DNA from: Acidilobaceae archaeon UBA162
GTDB taxonomy: Archaea; Thermoproteota; Thermoprotei_A; Sulfolobales; Acidilobaceae
NCBI GenBank assembly: GCA_002496425.1
Contig: DAJS01000023.1
Span: 138,438 to 156,301, forward strand
DNA: 17,864 nucleotides
Direction of reading: 5' to 3'
In this document: piece by piece, positions 1 to 8,126 of the stretch
Position numbering within the stretch: the stretch's first letter is position 1
Layout: every line of letters begins with the position of its first letter
The notes under the pieces: generated by a model
Seen by the model: only the letters and a program-made list of their open reading frames with translations
Told to the model about the DNA's origin: nothing
The model's database searches: none
Made by a program: the position numbers and the translations under genes

Positions 1-78
1 GCGGCGGGCTTTTAACCCGTAGGCTATGGCCTGCCAGGCCATGGGCGGAAGTCCCGGGTTCGAATCCCGGCGGGCCCG
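1..78 (+). tRNA. tRNA-Lys(TTT), 5' end cut off by window, contains an intron
   Basis: The anticodon stem is GCGGG (4-8) paired with CCCGT (16-20), around a 7-nt loop CTTTTAA (9-15). This gives anticodon TTT at 11-13, which reads lysine codons. The T arm is CCGGG (54-58), loop TTCGAAT (59-65), CCCGG (66-70). The 3' acceptor strand CGGGCCC is at 71-77 and the discriminator G at 78; no CCA is encoded. The acceptor 5' strand and most of the D arm lie outside the window. There are 33 nt between anticodon stem and T stem instead of the usual 5. The excess is explained by a 28-nt intron (23-50), whose removal leaves the normal variable loop AGGTC. The identity is firm; the splice sites are inferred from the fold. 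Confidence 0.9.
23..50 (+). other. tRNA intron at non-canonical position 45/46
   Basis: This is a 28-nt insertion in the variable loop of tRNA-Lys. Its core is a hairpin, ATGGCCT (26-32) with AGGCCAT (36-42) around a 3-nt loop, extendable to 24-44. CCGT (17-20) can pair with GCGG (45-48) as the 4-bp central helix of a bulge-helix-bulge. The 3-nt bulges would be AGG (21-23) and AAG (49-51). Archaeal splicing endonuclease cuts after the second bulge nucleotide, giving AG + GTC, a standard variable loop. The exon-side helix is weak, so this would be a relaxed motif. Introns at such positions are typical of Crenarchaeota and need the heteromeric endonuclease with broad specificity. Confidence 0.8.
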
Positions 79-271
79 TCACGGTTGCTGCACGTTAACA
101 CCTTCTCTGCAGCCCTGTCGAGCCTCTGTAAGCCCGTAGGGCTGACCTATGGATCTCACTTACTCTTAGGTTCGCATTGCGGTAGGGGCCTGACAAATCT
201 GGAACTGCTCAAAGGGAACCGTCACCCTTTAGGGCGAGGAAGGGTCAGACCACCTCAGATACGTCTACTTA
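79..271. other. Intergenic region with inverted repeats, no recognised gene
   Basis: About 190 nt between tRNA-Lys and the rpoH promoter. The only longer reading frame (about 64 codons from 85) has a TTG start, no ribosome binding site and unremarkable composition, so I do not call it. Structure is visible: CAGCCCT (110-116) with AGGGCTG (138-144); an alternative tight hairpin AGCCC (131-135) with GGGCT (139-143) on a 3-nt loop; and AAAGGG (211-216) with CCCTTT (225-230) around an 8-nt loop. AACCGT (217-222) within that loop is complementary to ACGGTT at 81-86. I see no C/D box, SRP RNA or RNase P RNA signature. It may be an unrecognised structured RNA or just spacer. Confidence 0.4.
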
Positions 272-279
272 CTTTATAA
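272..279 (+). promoter_or_regulatory. TATA box for the rpoH-rpoB-rpoA operon
   Basis: CTTTATAA lies 43 nt (centre to start codon) upstream of rpoH. Archaeal transcripts start about 25-27 nt after the centre of the box, which predicts a start near 301, at the Shine-Dalgarno run GGAGGAGG (301-308). The 8-mer ACCTCAGA occurs before the box at 252-259 and overlaps its end at 279-286. No strong BRE could be judged. Confidence 0.6.
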
Positions 280-318
280 CCTCAGAGCCCCAAGGGTTTC
301 GGAGGAGGGATCTAGCAG

Positions 319-576
319 TTGCCCTCTACGGTCAAGCAGCCTGACAGGAGGATACTTGACCACTTCCTCGTACCCAAGCACAGGATACTCAGCCTGGAGG
401 AGGCCGTGGAGGTTCTAAATAAGCTGGGCATAAAGCCGTGGCAGCTGCCGAGGATCAGCGTTAATGATCCGGTGATACGCCTTCTGGGCGGCAAGCCTGG
501 CGACATAGTTGAGATAGTACGCAATTCGCCGACAGCTGGCGAGTATGTAACCTATAGGGTAGTGGTTTCCTACTGA
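319..576 (+). CDS. rpoH: DNA-directed RNA polymerase subunit H (Rpo5)
   Basis: Small RNA polymerase subunit homologous to the C-terminal domain of eukaryotic RPB5; it forms part of the jaw of the polymerase near downstream DNA. The 85-residue protein carries the family core LPRISVNDPVIRLLG (about 43-57) followed by GDIVEIVR (61-68) and a TAG..YV.YRVVV end. Length matches archaeal RpoH (about 75-90 aa). The start is TTG, chosen because the strong Shine-Dalgarno GGAGGAGG (301-308) sits about 10 nt upstream and no ATG exists in the conserved N-terminal part. It is first in the polymerase operon, 8 nt before rpoB, as in other Crenarchaeota. Confidence 0.95.
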   Translation: MPSTVKQPDRRILDHFLVPKHRILSLEEAVEVLNKLGIKPWQLPRISVNDPVIRLLGGKPGDIVEIVRNSPTAGEYVTYRVVVSY

Positions 577-584
577 GGGCGGCT

Positions 585-3500
585 ATGATGTCTGGCAATA
601 ATTATATAACCAAGGATGACCTATGGATTGTGTTCAGACAGTACCTGCGTGAGACAGGGTTAGCCCGTCAGCACCTGAACTCGTATAACGCATTTGTCAA
701 GGAGCGCATGCAGCGCATAGTAGATTCATTCAAGGAGGTCAGACCGGCCTACAGGCAAGTCAAGGAGGAGACCGTCGAAGCCCCTGACATCAAGGTCGTA
801 TTCGGGAGGATACATATAGATGAGCCCCAGGTCAAGGAGGCCAATGGCAGTATAAACCGCGGTGTCAGGCCCATGGAAGCCAGGCTGAGGAACTTCACCT
901 ATGCAGCCCCGGTCTACTTAGAGATGACACTTTACGAGAATGGCGAACCTGTCTCGGAGCCTGAATGGGTTAAGATAGCCGACTTCCCGGTCATGATAAA
1001 GTCCGACGTAGACCCGCTGTCTCGCGAGTCCGAGGCGGAGCTTATGGCTGACGGCGAGGACCCTTACGACCCTGGGGGCTACTTTATAATAAATGGTAGT
1101 GAGAGGGTCGTAGTAACTCAGGAGGACCTGGCCGTTAACAGAATAATAGTTGGGCCCTCGACAGCTAACACGGCCAAGATAACACATAGTGCCAAGACTG
1201 TTTCCACGATCCTTGGTCTCAGGAGGCAGGTAATAGTTGACAGGATGAGTGATGGTACTCTGGAGGTCAGCATGAGCAGGCTCAACTACAGGATACCATT
1301 CGTGGTTGTGATGAAGGCCCTCGGCCTTGAGAAGGATGCGGAGATAGCCGCTGCCGTGTCAGCGGACCCTGACGTCCAGAGGGAGCTGCTACCGAGCTTC
1401 GAGAAGGTCTCAGTCACCATAAGAACTAAAGATGACGCACTGGAGTTCCTAGGCAACAGGATAGCCCAGGGACAGCCCAGGGAGATAAGGATGCAGAGGG
1501 CCGAGGAGTTCCTTGACACCCAGTTCCTGCCACACTTAGGCACAACTCCTGAGGCTAGAAAGCTTAAGGCGTACTTCCTGGGCGAGATGGCCAACAGGGT
1601 TCTCCAGATCTATCTCGGGAAGAGGCCTGAGGACGACAAGGATCATCTGTCGAACAAGCGCATGAGGCTGGCCGGGGATCTCATAGCTGAGATATTCAGA
1701 GACGCCTTTGAACAGCTGGTCAGGCTGATAAGCAGCGAGCTGGAGGAGTACGTGGCTGAGAGGCGCAAGATAAGGAGCCTGAGGCTCCTGGTCAGGCAGG
1801 ACATAATAACTGAGAGGATCAAGACCGCGCTGGCCACAGGCAACTGGACAGGCAACAGGACCGGTGTCAGTCAGGCACTTGATAGGACCAACTGGCTGAG
1901 CCTCCTGAGCCATCTCAGAAGGGTAATCTCGCCGCTGAGCCGCGGCCAGACCAACTTCGAGGCTAGAGATCTCCATGGAACTCACTGGGGCAGGTTGTGT
2001 CCCTTCGAGACGCCAGAGGGCATAAACTGCGGCCTGGTCAAGAACCTGGCCCTCATGTCATACATATCTGTGGGCGTCGACGAGCATGACATAGAGAAGC
2101 TTCTCTATGATATGGGCGTGATTCCAATAGATAAGGCCGTTGAGGAGATGGCCAATGGCGTTGAGGGGGCCCAGGAGAAGTACGCCTCTATGGCCAAGGT
2201 GTTCCTCAATGGCAGGCCAGTGGGCTATGTGAACAACGGCGCTGAGCTGGCCGACAGGCTCAGGGCCATGAGGAGAAGAGGCGAGCTGCACTTTGAGGTC
2301 AGCGTAGCCTATCTGGAGCAGGGTGAGGCCAAGGAGGTTTACGTAAACACCGATGAGGGCAGATTAATGAGGCCGCTTGTAATCGTTGAGAACGGCAAGC
2401 CCAAACTGACCAAGGAGCATGTGGAGAAGATAAGGAAGGGTGAGCTTAGCTTCTGGGACCTAGTCCGCGAAGGCATCGTAGAGCTGCTGGATCCTGATGA
2501 GGAGGAGAACGCATACATAGCTGAGATACCTGACCAGCTGACACCTGAGCACACGCACCTTGAGCTCTGGACTCCTGGGATCTTCAGTGTCACCACGTCG
2601 ATCATACCATATCTGGAACACAACCAGAGCCCGAGGAACACGTACCAGGCAGCGATGGCCAAGCAGGCCTTGGGCCTCTACGCGCTCAACTATAATTACC
2701 GTATGGATAGCCACTCATACCTGCTCCACTACCCACAGAGGCCCATAGTTCAGGTCAGGGCCTTGGACGAGATAGGCTACAACGCTAGGCCTTCTGGCCA
2801 GAACCTGGTGGTTGCCATCATGTCCTACATGGGCTACAATATGGAGGATGCTGTGATAATGAACAGGACGTCTATTGACTATGGCATCGGCAGGGCTCAC
2901 TTCTTCAGGGTCTACACGGCCGTTGAGACTCAGTACCCTGGCGGCGCCAGCGACAGGATAACGGTGCCTTCGCCAAAGCTCTACGATCATAAGGGGGATC
3001 AGTACTACACTAAGCTGGGCCCTGACGGTCTAGTAGAGCCTGAGGTAGAGGTGAACGGTGGGGACGTCCTGATAGGCAGGGAGAGCCCACCGAGGTTCAT
3101 GGGCGAGGAGAGAGTAATGAGCCCAGAGACCATAGTTAGGAGGGACTCCAGCATACAACTGAGGTATGGTGAGCATGGGGTCGTGGACACAGTGCTGGTT
3201 ACTGAGACCGTTGACAAGGAGAAGCTTATCAAGGTCAAGGTCAGGGACCTGAGGATACCTGAGCTTGGCGACAAGTTCGCCAGCAGGCACGGCCAGAAGG
3301 GGGTCGTGGGGATGCTGTTTGCTAAGTATGACATGCCCTACACAGAGGACGGCATAGTCCCTGACCTAATAATTAACCCGCATGCCATACCTTCTAGGAT
3401 GACCATAGGACAGCTGCTGGAGCTGATAGCTGCTAAGGCAGGCGCCCTGAAGGTGACCTACGTCGATGCCACGCCCTTCTACAAGGATGACATATCAAAA

Positions 3501-4133
3501 TATCAGGCGGTACTACTCAAGGCAGGCTACAGCCCTGACGGCACTGAGGTCATGTACAACGGTGCCACAGGCGAGCTCATAGAGCAGCCCATAACCATAG
3601 GTATAGTGTTCTACCAGAGGCTCTACCATATGGTCGCCGACAAGATGCACGCTAGAGCCACTGGTAAGGTACAGCTGCTGACCAGACAGCCCACGGAGGG
3701 CAAGGCAAGGCAGGGAGGCCTGAGGTTCGGTGAGATGGAGAGGGACTGCCTCGTAGGTCATGGAGCCACAGCCCTGATCAGGGATAGGATGCTTGACGGG
3801 AGCGACGCCTACACCATGTACGTCTGCACGCTCTGTGGCCACATAGCCTGGTACAACCCTAGGAAGGGGACCTATGAATGCCCGATACACGGCGAGAACG
3901 GTGACATAAAGCCGGTGAAGGTGCCCTACGCCTTCAAGCTGTTACTACAGGAGATAATGAGCATGGGCATAAAGCCCAGGATAGAGGTGACCGACAAGGT
4001 GGCCCTCGTCAACAGGGTGTCCGCCAGGGCGCTCCCAACGCTCATAAAGGCCTCTGAGAAGGAGGTCAGCACGCAGGGCCTGGATAACGGCACCAAGGGC
4101 GACGGAGAGGGCGACAAGCAGAAGTCTAAGTGA
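585..4133 (+). CDS. rpoB: DNA-directed RNA polymerase subunit B (Rpo2), unsplit
   Basis: Second-largest RNA polymerase subunit, forming one side of the cleft and part of the active centre. It is a single 1182-residue chain, not split into B' and B'' as in many methanogens and halophiles. Visible landmarks: GYFIINGSERV at 165-175; the fork/core block RDLHGTHWGRLCPFETPEG at 461-479; GYNMEDAVIMN at 750-760, whose E754/D755 lie by the active site; LGDKFASRHGQKG at 894-906; RFGEMERDC before the zinc site C1081, C1084, C1099, H1102. The start is ATG 585 (or ATG 588) after a G-rich site. The usual family end falls near residue 1139; about 43 further residues form a charged tail. It is followed after 12 nt by rpoA1. 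Confidence 0.98.
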   Translation: MMSGNNYITKDDLWIVFRQYLRETGLARQHLNSYNAFVKERMQRIVDSFKEVRPAYRQVKEETVEAPDIKVVFGRIHIDEPQVKEANGSINRGVRPMEARLRNFTYAAPVYLEMTLYENGEPVSEPEWVKIADFPVMIKSDVDPLSRESEAELMADGEDPYDPGGYFIINGSERVVVTQEDLAVNRIIVGPSTANTAKITHSAKTVSTILGLRRQVIVDRMSDGTLEVSMSRLNYRIPFVVVMKALGLEKDAEIAAAVSADPDVQRELLPSFEKVSVTIRTKDDALEFLGNRIAQGQPREIRMQRAEEFLDTQFLPHLGTTPEARKLKAYFLGEMANRVLQIYLGKRPEDDKDHLSNKRMRLAGDLIAEIFRDAFEQLVRLISSELEEYVAERRKIRSLRLLVRQDIITERIKTALATGNWTGNRTGVSQALDRTNWLSLLSHLRRVISPLSRGQTNFEARDLHGTHWGRLCPFETPEGINCGLVKNLALMSYISVGVDEHDIEKLLYDMGVIPIDKAVEEMANGVEGAQEKYASMAKVFLNGRPVGYVNNGAELADRLRAMRRRGELHFEVSVAYLEQGEAKEVYVNTDEGRLMRPLVIVENGKPKLTKEHVEKIRKGELSFWDLVREGIVELLDPDEEENAYIAEIPDQLTPEHTHLELWTPGIFSVTTSIIPYLEHNQSPRNTYQAAMAKQALGLYALNYNYRMDSHSYLLHYPQRPIVQVRALDEIGYNARPSGQNLVVAIMSYMGYNMEDAVIMNRTSIDYGIGRAHFFRVYTAVETQYPGGASDRITVPSPKLYDHKGDQYYTKLGPDGLVEPEVEVNGGDVLIGRESPPRFMGEERVMSPETIVRRDSSIQLRYGEHGVVDTVLVTETVDKEKLIKVKVRDLRIPELGDKFASRHGQKGVVGMLFAKYDMPYTEDGIVPDLIINPHAIPSRMTIGQLLELIAAKAGALKVTYVDATPFYKDDISKYQAVLLKAGYSPDGTEVMYNGATGELIEQPITIGIVFYQRLYHMVADKMHARATGKVQLLTRQPTEGKARQGGLRFGEMERDCLVGHGATALIRDRMLDGSDAYTMYVCTLCGHIAWYNPRKGTYECPIHGENGDIKPVKVPYAFKLLLQEIMSMGIKPRIEVTDKVALVNRVSARALPTLIKASEKEVSTQGLDNGTKGDGEGDKQKSK

Positions 4134-4145
4134 GGGTGAGGGGAC

Positions 4146-6833
4146 ATGTCATACGGACCATACGGCGAGGAGGAGAGGTATACCATAAGCGGCATCAGGT
4201 TCAGCTTGCTGAGCCCAAGGGAGATAAGGGAGATGGCCAAGGTCACAGTCATACGCGCCGACATATACGAGTCTGACGGCTCTCCTATAATGGGTGGCCT
4301 GAGGGACCCTCACTTCGGCGCCATAGAGCCTGGCGAGCGCTGCCCTGTCTGTGGCAACTTGAGGCAGGATTGTCCAGGTCACTTCGGCAAGATAGACCTC
4401 GCCAGACCTGTGATGTTGCCGCACCTCGGCGAGCACATATATAGGCTCCTGCAGGCTACATGTCGCAACTGCGGTAGGATATTAATACCTAACGACAAGG
4501 CCGCCTACATGCTTCAGGTCTACAGGAGGCTCAAGGAGAGGTGGCCTGTCCTCGCCGACATATTCGCGGAGGAGGTAGCCAAGGGGGCTTCGTCAACCAC
4601 CGAGTGTCCGCACTGCGGCACCAAACAGTATAAGCTGAGGCTGGTTAAGCCGTACTACTTATACGAGGTCAGGGAGGAGGGCGAGGTAAGGCTAACACCC
4701 AGCGAGATCAGGGAGAGGCTAGAGAGGATTCCTGACGATGATGCCGAGCTACTCGGCTGGGACCCAAAGTCCTCGAGACCGGAGTGGGCAGTGCTTACCG
4801 TGCTTCCCGTGCCACCGCTGAGCGTCAGGCCCTCAATCACCACTGAGAGCAGCCAGAGAGCTGAGGACGACCTGACGCATGCCCTGGTCGAGATAGTTAG
4901 GCAGAATGAGAGGTTAAAGAACTTCATAGCCTCGAGCGCGCCAGAGTCAATGATAGAGGAAGCCTGGAACACTCTGCAGAACGTCATAGCAGCTTACATA
5001 GACAACGAGCTCCCTAACATCTATCAGCTCTCGCATAGGGGCAGGAAGCAGCTAAAGACCATCGCCCAGAGGCTCAAGGGCAAGGAGGGCAGGCTAAGGG
5101 GTAACCTGAACGGCAAGAGGGTCAACTTCTCCTCGAGAACTGTCATATCGCCCGACCCCCTGATAAGCATTAACGAGGTAGGCGTGCCCGTGGAGGTAGC
5201 CAAGATACTCACGGTGCCGATGGTAGTCACGCCATATAACATAGAGGACGCTCGCAGGTACGTGCTTAATGGACCCTACAAGTGGCCAGGCGCCACAGTA
5301 GTCTACAAGAAGAGGGAGAACGTCAAGATAGACCTGAGGTACCAGCGTAACCTGAGGCAGTTGGCCGAGAGCCTGGAGCCGGGTGACATAGTTGAGAGAC
5401 ACTTGATAGATGGAGATATAGTGCTCTTCAACAGGCAGCCGAGCCTGCATAGGATGTCAATAATGGCTCACAGGGTCAGGGTTATGCCCGGCAGGACCTT
5501 CAGGCTCAACCTGCTCGTCTGCGCGCCCTACAACGCTGACTTTGATGGTGACGAAATGAATCTGCACGTGCCGAGACTTGACGAAGCAAGGGCTGAAGCC
5601 GAGGAGCTCCTGCTGGTGGAGAAACACATACTCACTCCAAGGTACGGAGGTCCAATAATCGGCGGCAGGCAGGACTACATAAGCGGTGCCTACCTGCTGA
5701 CCGTTAAGACCACGCTTCTCGACATAAATAAGGTCAGAGAGCTGTTGAGAGGCGTCAGTGACGCGTCTGTTGAGCTCCCCGAGCCTGCCATACTGAGACC
5801 TAGGCCTCTCTGGACGGGCAAGCAGTTCATCAGCATGTTCCTACCTAAGGGGTTCAACTTCCGTGGCAGAGCGAAGATAAACGCTGGCGACCTCAAGTGT
5901 GACAGCGAAGACTGTTTCTACGACTCATATGTGGTTGTGAGCGACGGCAGGCTGCTGGAGGGCGTGCTGGACAAGAACACCATAGGGGCTGAGCAGCCAG
6001 AGAGCCTGCTACACTACCTGGTGCTTGAGAGGGGCAGCGAGGAGGGCAGAAGATTCCTAGACACAGTCTTCAGGGCGTTCATAAAAATGCTGGAGCTCAA
6101 GGGCTTCACCGTGTCTCTAAGTGACGTCTTGGTGCCAGCAGAGACCATGAAGAGAATAAAGAGCATGGTGGCTAATGCCAAGAATGACGTTATAGACCTG
6201 ATCAGGCAGTACAACGAGGGCACACTTGAGATCATACCGGGCAGGACGCCTGAGGAGAGCCTGGAGCTTAGGATAATTCAGAGGCTGCAGAGGCTAAGGG
6301 ACGAAGCGGGCAAGACCGCCATAGATTACATGGATGTCTTCAACAATGCCTTCATAATGGCAAGGACCGGCGCCAGGGGAAGTGACATAAACATAACCCA
6401 GATGGCAGCCATGCTGGGTCAGCAGACTGTTAGGGGTAGAAGAATAACAAGAGGCTTCAGGACCAGGACTCTACCGCACTTCAAGCCAGGCGACCTATCA
6501 CCAGAGGCAAGGGGCTTCGTGGCCGGCAACTTCAGGGACGGCCTAAGCCCCCATGAAGTCTTCTTCCATGCCGCCGGAGGCAGAGAGGGCCTGGTGGACA
6601 CTGCCGTCAAGACTTCCCAGAGCGGCTACATGCAGAGGAGACTGATCAATGCTCTCCAGGACCTATACGTGGCTTATGACGGTACCGTCAGGGATTCGGA
6701 GAACAACATAATCCAGTTCAGGTACGGAGAGGATGGCATCGACCCGCAGAAGACCTATCATGGCAGGGCGGTCAACATAGACAGGATAATTGAGGAAGTG
6801 AAAAACGTGACAGGAGGTGGCGCCGGTGCCTAA
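4146..6833 (+). CDS. rpoA1: DNA-directed RNA polymerase subunit A' (Rpo1N)
   Basis: N-terminal part of the largest RNA polymerase subunit, holding the catalytic magnesium site. The 895-residue protein has the clamp zinc motif C66-P-V-C69 with C76 and H79, a second zinc motif C106/C109 with C154/C157, and the invariant NADFDGDEMN at 463-472, where D465, D467 and D469 bind Mg2+. The bridge helix block around GLSPHEVFFHAAGGREG (799-815) is present near the C-terminus. Archaea split the subunit after this region, and the trigger loop is in rpoA2. The start is ATG 4146 behind GGGTGAGGGG (4134-4143). The last codons overlap the start of rpoA2, which suggests translational coupling so that both halves are made together. 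Confidence 0.98.
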   Translation: MSYGPYGEEERYTISGIRFSLLSPREIREMAKVTVIRADIYESDGSPIMGGLRDPHFGAIEPGERCPVCGNLRQDCPGHFGKIDLARPVMLPHLGEHIYRLLQATCRNCGRILIPNDKAAYMLQVYRRLKERWPVLADIFAEEVAKGASSTTECPHCGTKQYKLRLVKPYYLYEVREEGEVRLTPSEIRERLERIPDDDAELLGWDPKSSRPEWAVLTVLPVPPLSVRPSITTESSQRAEDDLTHALVEIVRQNERLKNFIASSAPESMIEEAWNTLQNVIAAYIDNELPNIYQLSHRGRKQLKTIAQRLKGKEGRLRGNLNGKRVNFSSRTVISPDPLISINEVGVPVEVAKILTVPMVVTPYNIEDARRYVLNGPYKWPGATVVYKKRENVKIDLRYQRNLRQLAESLEPGDIVERHLIDGDIVLFNRQPSLHRMSIMAHRVRVMPGRTFRLNLLVCAPYNADFDGDEMNLHVPRLDEARAEAEELLLVEKHILTPRYGGPIIGGRQDYISGAYLLTVKTTLLDINKVRELLRGVSDASVELPEPAILRPRPLWTGKQFISMFLPKGFNFRGRAKINAGDLKCDSEDCFYDSYVVVSDGRLLEGVLDKNTIGAEQPESLLHYLVLERGSEEGRRFLDTVFRAFIKMLELKGFTVSLSDVLVPAETMKRIKSMVANAKNDVIDLIRQYNEGTLEIIPGRTPEESLELRIIQRLQRLRDEAGKTAIDYMDVFNNAFIMARTGARGSDINITQMAAMLGQQTVRGRRITRGFRTRTLPHFKPGDLSPEARGFVAGNFRDGLSPHEVFFHAAGGREGLVDTAVKTSQSGYMQRRLINALQDLYVAYDGTVRDSENNIIQFRYGEDGIDPQKTYHGRAVNIDRIIEEVKNVTGGGAGA
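6812..6817 (+). promoter_or_regulatory. Shine-Dalgarno that decides the rpoA2 start
   Basis: AGGAGG lies inside the last codons of rpoA1. It is 8 nt before GTG 6826, whereas the other in-frame GTG (6817) overlaps the site itself. This supports initiation at 6826 and coupling to termination of rpoA1. Confidence 0.65.
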
Positions 6834-8109
6834 GCGCTCCAGACGTGAGCCCAGGAATGAGCAAGGCATTGAGCTAGGGGAGAAGCTGAAGGCGAAGCTC
6901 GAGGCCGCTAAGAGCATGCTGCCGCCGAAGCTTTACGAAGAGCTCTACGAGAAGATCTCCAAGGGCACGGATCTCACCATGGAGCAGAAGATAGAGGCTG
7001 TTGAAAGGACTGTGAGGCGCTACGTAGAGTCCATGGTTCAGCCTGGAGAGCCTGTGGGCGTTACGGCTGCCCAGTCAATAGGTGAGCCTGGCACTCAGAT
7101 GACGCTAAGGACTTTTCACTACGCAGGCCTCATGGAGTTCGACGTGACTCTTGGACTGCCGAGGCTAATAGAGATAGTCGACGCCAAGCACGAACCCTCG
7201 ACGCCGCTAATGAGGATATACCTGGAGGATAAATACGCTAATGACCTAGAGAAGGCCAAGGAGATAGCCAGGAGCATAGAGTACACAACGATAGGCAACG
7301 TGATTAACAGCGTTGACTATACGCTTGGCGACAGAACCCTAGTTGTGAGGCTTGATCCCGAGATGATGGAGGACAGGGGCGTCACCGTAGACATGGTTGT
7401 CGAGGCGCTAGAGAGGCTCAAGCTTGGCGACGTGGAGAAGGGTGAGGAGAACACAGTCCTGCTTCACGTCAGCGAGAGCGTGCTGCCTGATGAGTCCCTA
7501 ACAGATCTAAGGGCCTACGAGGATATAAAGAACAAGATAATAAAGGGATACGTCAAAGGAATCAAAGGCATAAGGAGGGCCGTGATCCAGGAGAGAACTG
7601 ATGATAAGACGGGCAAGAGAGAGTACGTGATAGTGGCTGAGGGTAGTAACCTGTCTGAGGTTATGAAGATAGATGGCGTTGACATCACTAGAATTGACAC
7701 TAACAACATCTACGAGATAGCCGAAACACTAGGCATAGAGGCCGCGAGGAACGCAATAATAAGGGAGATAATGGACGTTCTCCAGAACTCGGGCCTCGAC
7801 GTCGATATAAGACATGTTATGCTTGTAGCGGACCTCATGACCTGGACTGGTAAGGTAAGGCAGATAGGCAGGCTAGGCGTTGTTGGTGAGAAGCCAAGCG
7901 TCCTGGCACGCGCTGCCTTCGAGGTCACGGTAAACCAGCTCTACGAGGCAGCAGTGAAAGGTGAGGAGGAACGGTTCGCTGGCGTCACGGAGAGCATAAT
8001 TGCTGGCCTGCCGCCAAGGGTGGGCACAGGGATAGTGCTGCTATCGCTGGGGGTTAACGCGCTTAAAAGTCCCAGCCAGTTAAGTCAGGCCGAAGGTGCG
8101 CAGCAGTAA
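6826..8109 (+). CDS. rpoA2: DNA-directed RNA polymerase subunit A'' (Rpo1C)
   Basis: C-terminal part of the largest RNA polymerase subunit, carrying the trigger loop and the cleft/jaw region. The 427-residue chain (from GTG 6826) has the hallmark EPVGVTAAQSIGEPGTQM at 75-92 followed by TLRTFHYAG, with the trigger-loop histidine at H98. The C-terminal half has the usual archaeal A'' blocks such as DLMTWTGKVRQIGRLGV and FEVTVNQLYEAA. The start was set by the AGGAGG at 6812-6817; it overlaps the rpoA1 stop by 8 nt. GTG 6817 would add only three residues. A 17-nt gap with a GGTGG-type site leads into rpl30e. Confidence 0.97.
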   Translation: MPKRSRREPRNEQGIELGEKLKAKLEAAKSMLPPKLYEELYEKISKGTDLTMEQKIEAVERTVRRYVESMVQPGEPVGVTAAQSIGEPGTQMTLRTFHYAGLMEFDVTLGLPRLIEIVDAKHEPSTPLMRIYLEDKYANDLEKAKEIARSIEYTTIGNVINSVDYTLGDRTLVVRLDPEMMEDRGVTVDMVVEALERLKLGDVEKGEENTVLLHVSESVLPDESLTDLRAYEDIKNKIIKGYVKGIKGIRRAVIQERTDDKTGKREYVIVAEGSNLSEVMKIDGVDITRIDTNNIYEIAETLGIEAARNAIIREIMDVLQNSGLDVDIRHVMLVADLMTWTGKVRQIGRLGVVGEKPSVLARAAFEVTVNQLYEAAVKGEEERFAGVTESIIAGLPPRVGTGIVLLSLGVNALKSPSQLSQAEGAQQ

Positions 8110-8126
8110 GGGATAGGTGGTGACAG

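Noticed and set aside
9..53. Reading the tRNA-Lys insertion as a canonical 37/38 anticodon-loop intron
   Set aside because: The 3' anticodon strand would then be GGCGG (44-48), which does not pair with GCGGG (4-8), while CCCGT directly after the loop pairs well.
85..279. A 64-codon plus-strand reading frame upstream of rpoH
   Set aside because: It has a TTG start with no ribosome site, no recognisable motif, and its 3' end runs through the rpoH TATA box. More likely chance in non-coding DNA.
918..3890. Several antisense reading frames of 70-149 codons within rpoB
   Set aside because: They are shadows of the conserved rpoB frame, with no family similarity, promoters or ribosome sites.
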